NCBI GenBank assembly: GCA_019232735.1
Contig: JAFANL010000130.1
Coordinates: forward strand, 1 to 17,897
DNA from: Aquitalea sp.
GTDB taxonomy: Bacteria > Pseudomonadota > Gammaproteobacteria > Burkholderiales > Chromobacteriaceae
Length of the DNA: 17,897 nucleotides
Reading direction: 5' to 3'
Positions 1-5,947 of the stretch are shown in pieces. Under the pieces are notes generated by a model that had not been told where the DNA came from, made no database searches, and was given only the letters and a program-made list of their open reading frames with translations. A program made the position numbers and the translations under genes. Each line of letters begins with the position of its first letter. The stretch's first letter is position 1.

Positions 1-2
1 GG

Positions 3-119
3 CTGCTGGAACTGTGCAAGCAAGGTGCCGCCGAAGAGGCTGCGGAATTCATCCGCTTCCACATTCTGTCGGCCGGCCACGCGCTGGAGCACTACCTGCA
101 GGGCCAGCAAGGCCACTAA
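3..119 (+). CDS. GntR-family transcriptional regulator, C-terminal fragment (FCD domain)
   Basis: The window opens inside a reading frame that ends in TAA after 38 visible residues. The fragment is helical, with an Ala/Glu-rich stretch (QGAAEEAAEFIRFHI) followed by a final amphipathic helix with HILSAGHALEHYL. This matches the last two helices of the FCD ligand-binding domain of FadR/GntR regulators, where a conserved His near the end of the domain is often a metal ligand. Only the end of the gene is present, so the DNA-binding half, ligand and targets cannot be seen. A strong hairpin terminator lies 24 bases downstream, so this is the last gene of its transcript. The GntR/FCD call rests on one short segment; another all-helical domain is possible. 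Confidence 0.55.
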   Translation: MLELCKQGAAEEAAEFIRFHILSAGHALEHYLQGQQGH

Positions 120-143
120 GCCAGCCAGCACAGCACACCCGCC

Positions 144-169
144 ACGACCAGCCCAGCGCTGGTCGTTTT
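144..169 (+). terminator. Rho-independent terminator after the GntR-type gene
   Basis: A perfect 9-bp stem (ACGACCAGC, 144-152, with GCTGGTCGT, 158-166) encloses a 5-base loop and runs straight into a T-stretch (166-169). The T-run is on the plus strand only, so it serves the upstream plus-strand gene. The LysR gene converging from the right ends at 183 and may also stop at this hairpin, but it would lack a U-tract. Confidence 0.8.
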
Positions 170-182
170 GCTTCATGCCCCA

Positions 183-1103
183 TCAAGCCGGTCGATACGG
201 CTGATAACTGCTGCGCCAGCACTCCGCCTCCGCCCGCAGGCAGTCGGCCAGTTGCAAGGTTGCCGGACCGGCTGCCGGCGGATCCGCCAGAATCAGGTAC
301 AGCGCCGCCTTGCGCAAACCGCCATGCGCCAGTGGCAAGGGCTTGAGCCGCCCCGCCTCCACGCCGTCGGCGATGCGATGCCAGGCTAGCCAGCCAAAGG
401 CAAAGCCCTGCTCAACCGCCGCCATGGCGGTTTCCGGCTGCGACACGGTCCAGCGCTGCCAGGCCCCCAGCCAGCCTTCGTCACGGGGCTGACGCTGGCC
501 CGAATCACGCAGCACCACTTGCACATGCTGTTGTAAATCCTCCATCTCCAGCAGCCGCCCCAGTTGATGCAAGGGGTGATGTGGCGCGGCACAGGCAACA
601 AACTCGGCATCCAGCAGCCAGTCACCCAGAAAGCCCTGCGGCACCCGCCCCGCCACTGCCAGCTCCACCTGCTGGCCATGCAGGGCATCATCCGCCCCGG
701 ACATCACCACCTCATGCATTTGCAGGCGGGTGCTGGGGCAATGGGTGGCAAACTGCCCCAGGGCGGGCAATAAGGCCGGAGTGGGAAACAGGCTGTCCAC
801 CGCCAGTCTCACCTCAGCCTCCCAGCCTTGTTGCAAGGAACGCGCCTTGTCCTCCAGCCGCAAGGTGCCAGCCAGCACATTCTGCGCATCGCGCAACAAC
901 ACCTCTCCCGCCGGCGTCAGCTGCATGCGCCGCCCCTGTGGCCGCAACAGCTCCACGCCCAGTTGCTCCTGCAGGCGGGCCACCATATAACTGACCGATG
1001 ATTGGCTGCGGTGCAGATGCGCGGCGGCCTGGGCAAATCCGCCTTCACTGACGATGGTTTGCAAGATCTGCCACTGCTCCCAGGTGGTTCTGGCTGCTTT
1101 CAT
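183..1103 (-). CDS. LysR-family transcriptional regulator, divergent from the pirin genes
   Basis: This 306-residue protein has the usual LysR size. Residues about 6-65 form the winged helix-turn-helix (WEQWQILQTIVSEGGFAQAA, then HLHRSQSSVSYMVARLQEQLG, then the wing RRMQLTPAGE). Residues about 90-295 form the periplasmic-binding-protein-like effector domain. The start is the first ATG of the frame; no strong Shine-Dalgarno precedes it. It is divergent from the two pirin genes across about 125 bases, the classic layout in which a LysR protein controls its neighbour and itself. The inferred targets are therefore the pirin genes. The inducer cannot be read from the sequence. The family call is firm; the regulatory link is inference from gene order. 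Confidence 0.93.
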   Translation of the reverse strand: MKAARTTWEQWQILQTIVSEGGFAQAAAHLHRSQSSVSYMVARLQEQLGVELLRPQGRRMQLTPAGEVLLRDAQNVLAGTLRLEDKARSLQQGWEAEVRLAVDSLFPTPALLPALGQFATHCPSTRLQMHEVVMSGADDALHGQQVELAVAGRVPQGFLGDWLLDAEFVACAAPHHPLHQLGRLLEMEDLQQHVQVVLRDSGQRQPRDEGWLGAWQRWTVSQPETAMAAVEQGFAFGWLAWHRIADGVEAGRLKPLPLAHGGLRKAALYLILADPPAAGPATLQLADCLRAEAECWRSSYQPYRPA

Positions 1104-1124
1104 TAATCTGATTTTCCAATATGT

Positions 1125-1155
1125 TTACGCTAATTTTTGCGCTTTTTTATCGTAA
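1125..1155. promoter_or_regulatory. Candidate LysR operator between the regulator and pirin genes
   Basis: The divergent spacer (1104-1230) is markedly AT-rich compared with its flanks. It holds an inverted repeat TTACG (1125-1129) / CGTAA (1151-1155) separated by 21 bases. LysR proteins typically bind dyads of T-N11-A type in such spacers. The arms are short and the spacing is long, so this is a candidate only. Confidence 0.3.
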
Positions 1156-1230
1156 TTTCCACTGCAATAATGCAAGCCATGAACAACGGCCTGACGCTTC
1201 CCCGCCCGGCCACCAATAAGGAGATGCATG

Positions 1231-2085
1231 ATGAGCAAGCACGCAATCAGCCGCGAAGTGGAAAACCTGGTCAATGGCATGGAGGTATCGGATGGTGCCG
1301 GCGTGCGCCTGCTGCGAGTGCTGACCCACAATCTGCAACGCCGTCTCGACCCCTTCCTGATGCTGGACGAGTTCCGCTCGGACAATCCGGACGACTATAT
1401 CGCTGGCTTCCCCGACCACCCGCATCGTGGCTTCGAAACCGTCACCTACATGCTGGATGGCCGCATGCGTCACCGTGACAGCACCGGTCAGGAAGGCCTG
1501 CTCGGCCCCGGTGGTGTACAGTGGATGACGGCTGGTCGCGGCCTGGTGCATTCGGAGCTGCCGGAACAGCAGGATGGCCTGATGCACGGTTTCCAGCTGT
1601 GGGTGAACCTGCCGGCCAAGAACAAAATGATTGCGCCGTGGTATCGCGACATCCCGACGGCCGAAATCCCGGAACAACAAACCGGCAATGGCAGCCTGCT
1701 GCGACTGATTGCCGGCTGCGTGGATAGCCAGCCGGCCGCCATCCAGCGTCTGGATACCGAACCGCTGTATCTGGATGTGCATTTGGCAGCCGGGCAGGAA
1801 GAATTCCTCGCCATTCCGGCAAGCCACAACGCCTTCCTCTATGTTTATCAGGGAGAACTGGAAGCGGGCAGTCACGGTCAAGCGGTCAAGCAGCGCCAGA
1901 TGGCGATTCTGAGCAACGATGCAGGCAGCAGCGGCATTCGGGTCAGCAGTGCCGAACCCGCCCGCTTCCTGCTGGTGGCCGGCAAGCCGCTGAATGAGCC
2001 CATCGCCCAGTGGGGGCCGTTCGTGATGAATACCCGCGCGGAACTGGAAGAAGCTGCCGACGACTTCCGTAACGGCCGTTTCTGA
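1231..2085 (+). CDS. Pirin family protein (cupin metalloprotein), first of a tandem pair
   Basis: Pirins are bicupin Fe(II) proteins; bacterial members include quercetin 2,3-dioxygenases and regulators of central metabolism. Here the metal motif is intact: HPHRGFET gives two His (residues 63 and 65), and GRGLVHSE gives His107 and Glu109. The C-terminal half carries the family ending (AGKPLNEPIAQWGPFVMN followed by DFRNGRF). The start has two adjacent ATGs at 1228 and 1231. AAGGAG at 1218-1223 sits 7 bases from the second and only 4 from the first, so I prefer 1231 (284 residues). It is divergent from the LysR gene and followed by a terminator and a second pirin. Its substrate cannot be told from sequence, and a dioxygenase role is family inference. 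Confidence 0.92.
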   Translation: MSKHAISREVENLVNGMEVSDGAGVRLLRVLTHNLQRRLDPFLMLDEFRSDNPDDYIAGFPDHPHRGFETVTYMLDGRMRHRDSTGQEGLLGPGGVQWMTAGRGLVHSELPEQQDGLMHGFQLWVNLPAKNKMIAPWYRDIPTAEIPEQQTGNGSLLRLIAGCVDSQPAAIQRLDTEPLYLDVHLAAGQEEFLAIPASHNAFLYVYQGELEAGSHGQAVKQRQMAILSNDAGSSGIRVSSAEPARFLLVAGKPLNEPIAQWGPFVMNTRAELEEAADDFRNGRF

Positions 2086-2099
2086 AGCACGCATCACCC

Positions 2100-2126
2100 G
2101 ACGGGGACAAACCATCCCCGTCTTTT
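2100..2126 (+). terminator. Hairpin terminator between the two pirin genes
   Basis: A perfect 8-bp stem GACGGGGA (2100-2107) / TCCCCGTC (2115-2122) with a 7-base loop is followed by TTTT (2123-2126). It lies in the 60-base gap between the two pirins, so part or all of the transcription from the first pirin should end here. The U-tract is short, so read-through into the second pirin is plausible. Confidence 0.7.
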
Positions 2127-2145
2127 CCTGCCAGGAGCCATCAAG

Positions 2146-3021
2146 ATGAGCACATGGAGCGAGCGCATCAGCGCCAAAACCAGCGATATCGGCTTTACGG
2201 TGCGCCGCCTGCTGCCCAGCCGCAGCGCGCGCCATATCGGCCCCTTCATTTTTCTGGATCACATGGGGCCGGCGCATTTCAATCTGGAGCAGCGCGACAA
2301 TGATGTGCGACCGCACCCGCATATCGGGCTGGCCACGCTGACCTATCTGTTCAGTGGCGCGCTGATGCACCGCGACAGCCTGGGCAGCGTGCAGCGCATT
2401 GAGCCCGGTGCCGCCAACCTGATGATTGCCGGCCGTGGCATCGTGCACTCGGAACGCATTCCGGACGATATCCGCAGCAGTGGTGAGGCCGTGGAAGGCC
2501 TGCAACTGTGGCTGGCGCTGCCGGTCGATCTGGAAGAGTGCGCGCCGGCCTTCATCCACTATGACAGTGCCGCACTGCCAGCCTGGCAACAGAATGGCAG
2601 CCGGATACAACTGGTGCTGGGCAGTGCCTGGGAGCGTACCGCCCCGGTCGCCTTCCCCGGTCAGGCATTGTATGCCGTGATCGACATGGCAGCTGGCGCC
2701 GAGCTGGAGATTCCGGATGGTTTTGCCGAACGCGGCATCTATCTGGCCAGCGGTACCATCAGCCTGGGTGGTACCGCCCTGTCGGCAGGGGAGCTGGGCC
2801 TGCTCCCTGCCGGGGAAACGCGCCTGCGCATCCGGGCCGAGCAAGCCAGCCGCCTGGCCTTGCTGGCCGGCCCCACCCCGGATGCCCACCGCATTCTGGA
2901 CTGGAATTTTGTCTCCAGCCGCATGGAACGCATCCGTCAGGCCAGGGACGATTGGCAACAGGGCCGCTTTGCTGCCGTGCCGGGGGAAACCGAATTCATC
3001 CCTTTGCCTGTACGTTCCTGA
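2146..3021 (+). CDS. Pirin family protein, second of a tandem pair
   Basis: This 291-residue bicupin has the intact pirin metal set: HPHIGL (His57, His59) and GRGIVHSER (His101, Glu103), at almost the same positions as in human pirin. It also carries the typical bacterial tail, with DWNFVSSRMERIRQA and then GRF followed by VPGETEFIPLP. CAGGAG at 2132-2137 lies 8 bases before the ATG, so the start is well supported. It differs clearly in sequence from the upstream pirin: the first lacks the VPGETEFIPLP tail. The two are therefore different pirin subfamilies rather than a recent tandem duplication. Members of this subfamily have been reported as quercetinases or as regulators of metabolic enzymes; which applies here is unknown. 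Confidence 0.93.
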   Translation: MSTWSERISAKTSDIGFTVRRLLPSRSARHIGPFIFLDHMGPAHFNLEQRDNDVRPHPHIGLATLTYLFSGALMHRDSLGSVQRIEPGAANLMIAGRGIVHSERIPDDIRSSGEAVEGLQLWLALPVDLEECAPAFIHYDSAALPAWQQNGSRIQLVLGSAWERTAPVAFPGQALYAVIDMAAGAELEIPDGFAERGIYLASGTISLGGTALSAGELGLLPAGETRLRIRAEQASRLALLAGPTPDAHRILDWNFVSSRMERIRQARDDWQQGRFAAVPGETEFIPLPVRS

Positions 3022-3041
3022 CAGCACCAGCCTGTTAAAGC

Positions 3042-3078
3042 GCCAGTGTTGTAAAACCTGCCCCCTGGACTGGCTTTT
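3042..3078 (+). terminator. Possible terminator after the second pirin gene
   Basis: A 6-bp stem GCCAGT (3042-3047) / ACTGGC (3069-3074) is followed directly by TTTT (3075-3078). The 21-base loop is large, so the structure is weaker than the other terminators in this window, but its place 20 bases after the pirin stop fits. Confidence 0.4.
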
Positions 3079-3088
3079 CCTGACGCAG

Positions 3089-3117
3089 TTGAACTCTCTT
3101 GCTTTCTGTAAGATATT
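3089..3117 (+). promoter_or_regulatory. Candidate sigma-70 promoter for the two-PAS chemoreceptor
   Basis: TTGAAC (3089-3094) and GATATT (3112-3117) are separated by exactly 17 bases, and each matches 4 of 6 consensus positions. The surrounding stretch is AT-rich relative to the coding DNA. It lies about 110 bases upstream of the start codon, directly after the putative pirin terminator. Confidence 0.35.
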
Positions 3118-3228
3118 TTCTTAATAAATATCAAGTATGTTCCACGCACACCGCATAACAACCGCGCAAGAGAAACCAATGCACGCAGCAGAGTCATCAT
3201 CTGCATGGGGTCATTTCAGGGGAAGGTA

Positions 3229-4554
3229 ATGTTCAACCGCAAGCTACACGCACAGATCGAAGCCCAGGCCAAAACCAACCAGGAACTGCAAGCATTGCTG
3301 GATGCGGTCAGTTCCTCCACCGCCATCATCCGCTTTGATCTGGACTGCAAAGTCGTCCACGCCAATGATCACTTTGCCCGCGCCATGGGCTATGGCAATG
3401 CGGCCGAACTGACCGGGCTGCCGCATCGCAATTTCTGCGATACCGCTTACGCCAATTCCAGAGACTACACCACCTTCTGGGAAAATCTGCGCCGTGGCAC
3501 ACCGTTTTCCGGCCTGATCAAGCGCCTCAAGAAAGACGGCTCGCCGGTATGGCTGGAGGCCAGTTACAACCCGATACGGGATCAGGACGGCAAGGTGACC
3601 GGCTTCATCAAATTTGCCAGTGACATCAGCGAACGCATCATGGCTGCGCAGAAAAACCAGGCCTTTCTCAATGCCATCGAGCGCTCCATGGCTGTGATCG
3701 AATTTCAACCGGATGGCACCATCATTGCAGCCAACGACAACTTCCTGGCCACCATGGGCTACGGCAAGGGCGAGCTGACCGGGCGCAATCACCGCCAACT
3801 GTGCACCACCGAACTGGTCAACAGCGAGGAGTACCTGCGGCTATGGAAGAACCTGCGCAGCGGCCAGTTCTTTTCCGGTCGCATACTCCGCCTGGCACGC
3901 GATGGCAGCGAGCGCTGGCTGGAGGCCACTTATAACCCGGTATTCGATACCGACGGCCAGGTGATTTCCATCGTCAAATTCGCCACGGATGTGTCTGCGT
4001 CGGTCACGCGCCACAAACAGGAACAGGACAGCGCCAACTTTGCCTTCAACACATCGTTGCAGACCCGGCACTGGGCCGATGAAGGGGTGAGCAGCGTCCG
4101 CCAGGCGGTCAGCGAAATAGAAGACATGGCGCAGGACATCGACCAGGCCAGCGAGAACGTGGCGCAACTGGGCAGCAACTCCGAGCGTATTGGCAGCATC
4201 CTGCAAACCATCAAGGACATCGCAGACCAAACCAATCTGCTGGCCCTGAATGCCGCTATCGAAGCCGCGCGCGCCGGGGAAATGGGACGCGGCTTTGCCG
4301 TGGTGGCCGACGAAGTGCGCAAGCTGGCAGAACGCACCAGTACTTCGACGGCAGAGATCTCGCACATGGTGTCGACCATCCAGGCCAGCACCGGGCTGGC
4401 CGTCGACAGCATGAGCGTGATTGGCGGCAAGGCCCGCACCGGCGTCAACACCATCGGTCAGGTAGGCGAAATCATCAGCCAGATCAGAAGTGGAGCCGAT
4501 GGCGTGGTGAGCGCCATTCAGCAGATTGCCAGCGAACGCGGCGTCAATACCTGA
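3229..4554 (+). CDS. Soluble methyl-accepting chemotaxis protein with two PAS domains (BdlA-like)
   Basis: The product is 441 residues with no membrane segment or HAMP domain. It has PAS 1 at about 24-135 and PAS 2 at about 146-257; each ends in a PAC-type strand (GFIKFASDISERI and SIVKFATDVSASV). The chemoreceptor coiled coil spans about 270-441 with the invariant hairpin tip around 330-370 (IADQTNLLALNAAIEAARAG, then EMGRGFAVVADEVRKLAERT). This is the architecture of Pseudomonas BdlA, which links redox or metabolic state to biofilm dispersal. The tip should contact CheA and CheW. The two PAS domains resemble each other, suggesting internal duplication. I chose 3229 because AGGGGAAGG (3218-3226) precedes it closely; the ATG at 3205 adds eight unlikely residues. 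The tail after the tip is short, without an obvious CheR/CheB docking peptide. The BdlA role is inferred from architecture. Confidence 0.9.
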   Translation: MFNRKLHAQIEAQAKTNQELQALLDAVSSSTAIIRFDLDCKVVHANDHFARAMGYGNAAELTGLPHRNFCDTAYANSRDYTTFWENLRRGTPFSGLIKRLKKDGSPVWLEASYNPIRDQDGKVTGFIKFASDISERIMAAQKNQAFLNAIERSMAVIEFQPDGTIIAANDNFLATMGYGKGELTGRNHRQLCTTELVNSEEYLRLWKNLRSGQFFSGRILRLARDGSERWLEATYNPVFDTDGQVISIVKFATDVSASVTRHKQEQDSANFAFNTSLQTRHWADEGVSSVRQAVSEIEDMAQDIDQASENVAQLGSNSERIGSILQTIKDIADQTNLLALNAAIEAARAGEMGRGFAVVADEVRKLAERTSTSTAEISHMVSTIQASTGLAVDSMSVIGGKARTGVNTIGQVGEIISQIRSGADGVVSAIQQIASERGVNT

Positions 4555-4573
4555 GCACGGTGTACAGCGGCGT

Positions 4574-5755
4574 CTACTGGCGCTTCTTGTCCGCCGGGTA
4601 GGCATACACAACCCGGCCACGCTCCACCTTGCCGATGACCGGTACGCTCAGCTCCAGCGCCTCGTGGCTGCTGCGACTGAAGGGCTGCTTATAGGTGGTG
4701 ATGACGCCGCTCACCGGCTGCTTCAGGTTCTCCAGCGCCCGCACGATGGCCGCACCATCCAGTGAACCGGCCTGACGGATGGCTTCCGCCATCAGCTTCA
4801 TGCCGTCATAGCCCTGCGCTGCCGATGGCGGCGAGGAAATACGCCGGGTGTGAAACAGCCACTGGTAGCCATCGAGAAAATCACGCCGCCGCGGGCTGTC
4901 CTCCTCATCCGGAATATAGCTTTGCACCATGCGCGCCCCCTCGCCATTGGGGCCGGCATTATCAATGAAGTTGGACATCGACAGCGTCCAGCTGCCGATG
5001 ATGGGCACCTTCCAGTCCATGCGTGCCATGGTATTGGCCAGCTCGGCCAGCTCCGGGCCGATGGCATAGGTGAGGACGGCCTGGCTACCGGCATTGCGCG
5101 CCTGCAGCAGGGCATTGGCCATGTCGCGTTCCTGCAGGTTGAAACGTGCCACATAGCTGGGTTTGAGGCCATGCAGGGACAAGGCACGCTCCAGCTCCAT
5201 CAGCCCCTGATAACCGTAATTGGTGTTGTCGGCAAAGATGGCCAGCTTGCGATAGCCCGAACGCTGCACCGCTTCGCGCACGATCAGCGGCGCCTGCAGG
5301 TCATCCGCCGCTGCCACGCGGAAAATATAGTTGTCGGTATTGCCATGCAGCGGAAACTGACGCGTCAGGATGGCCGCCGTGGCCACCGCGAGCATCACCG
5401 GCACCCGTGCATCCTGATATTGCCGGCTGGCTGCCAGAGCGACACCGGTATTGACGAAGCCCACCACCGCCACCACCCGGTCCTGGGTCAGCAGTTGCTG
5501 CGCCACCTTGATGCCACGGGCGGGCAGGCCACCATCATCGCGCTCCACCAGCTCGATGGGCCGCCCCAGCACGCCACCGTTCTTGTTGATTTCTGCCGCC
5601 GCCAGCCGGATGCCATTGCGCATGCTCAGGCCCATCGGGGCCGAACCACCGGTAAATGCCCCCGGCACGCCGATGCGGATGGGTTGCGATGCGGCCAGCA
5701 CCAGGCTGCACGCCAAACCCAACAACATCCCGCCGATTATGCTGCTCCTGCGCAT
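4574..5755 (-). CDS. Periplasmic ABC-type substrate-binding protein, LivJ/type-1 fold, without transporter genes
   Basis: This 393-residue protein begins with a signal peptide: positive MRRSS, a hydrophobic core to about residue 20, and likely cleavage near residues 21-23. It is followed by the type-1 binding protein opening (IRIGVPGAFTGGSAPMG, then INKNGGVLGRPIELVERDD). This is the branched-chain amino acid/amide/urea-binding family (LivJ, AmiC, UrtA-like). The two-lobed fold with SQAVLTY and the late AAQGYDGMKLMAEA helix fits family length. No permease or ATPase genes adjoin. Instead it is divergent from a sensor kinase/response regulator pair, so a role as an extracytoplasmic ligand sensor or as a gene controlled by that pair is an inference. 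It converges with the BdlA-like gene, only 19 bases away. The ligand is unknown. Confidence 0.88.
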   Translation of the reverse strand: MRRSSIIGGMLLGLACSLVLAASQPIRIGVPGAFTGGSAPMGLSMRNGIRLAAAEINKNGGVLGRPIELVERDDGGLPARGIKVAQQLLTQDRVVAVVGFVNTGVALAASRQYQDARVPVMLAVATAAILTRQFPLHGNTDNYIFRVAAADDLQAPLIVREAVQRSGYRKLAIFADNTNYGYQGLMELERALSLHGLKPSYVARFNLQERDMANALLQARNAGSQAVLTYAIGPELAELANTMARMDWKVPIIGSWTLSMSNFIDNAGPNGEGARMVQSYIPDEEDSPRRRDFLDGYQWLFHTRRISSPPSAAQGYDGMKLMAEAIRQAGSLDGAAIVRALENLKQPVSGVITTYKQPFSRSSHEALELSVPVIGKVERGRVVYAYPADKKRQ

Positions 5756-5947
5756 GCCCCTTGTCTTCCTGACTGATGGAAACCAGCCGCGAGATTACCC
5801 CCGGCAGCCATGTGGACTCAAGCGTCATGCACATTTGCGCAGGATCAGGCCACAACCGGGTACTAACCCTTACAGTCAGCCATGCCGGCTTGTCGTACAC
5901 TGGAGCAAAACATTCCGGCTTCCGTTCAACCACCCGCCCCGCCCTCT

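Noticed and set aside
1147..3027. A 626-codon open frame on the minus strand running through both pirin genes
   Set aside because: It lies antisense to two clear pirin genes with intact motifs, has the His/Gln-rich make-up of reverse frames in GC-rich DNA, and resembles no protein family I know.
3071..3086. Sigma-54-like GG...GC element before the chemoreceptor gene
   Set aside because: The spacing between GG and GC is off by one base and the surrounding consensus is poor; a sigma-70-type pair just downstream fits better.
4495..4554. Possible frameshift truncating the BdlA-like receptor
   Set aside because: The descending and ascending arms of the coiled coil have similar length around the hairpin tip, so the protein looks complete despite its short tail.
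5745..5800. Lipoprotein signal in the orphan binding protein (Cys16)
   Set aside because: The residues before Cys16 do not form a good lipobox and the hydrophobic core continues beyond it, so a standard signal peptide is more likely.
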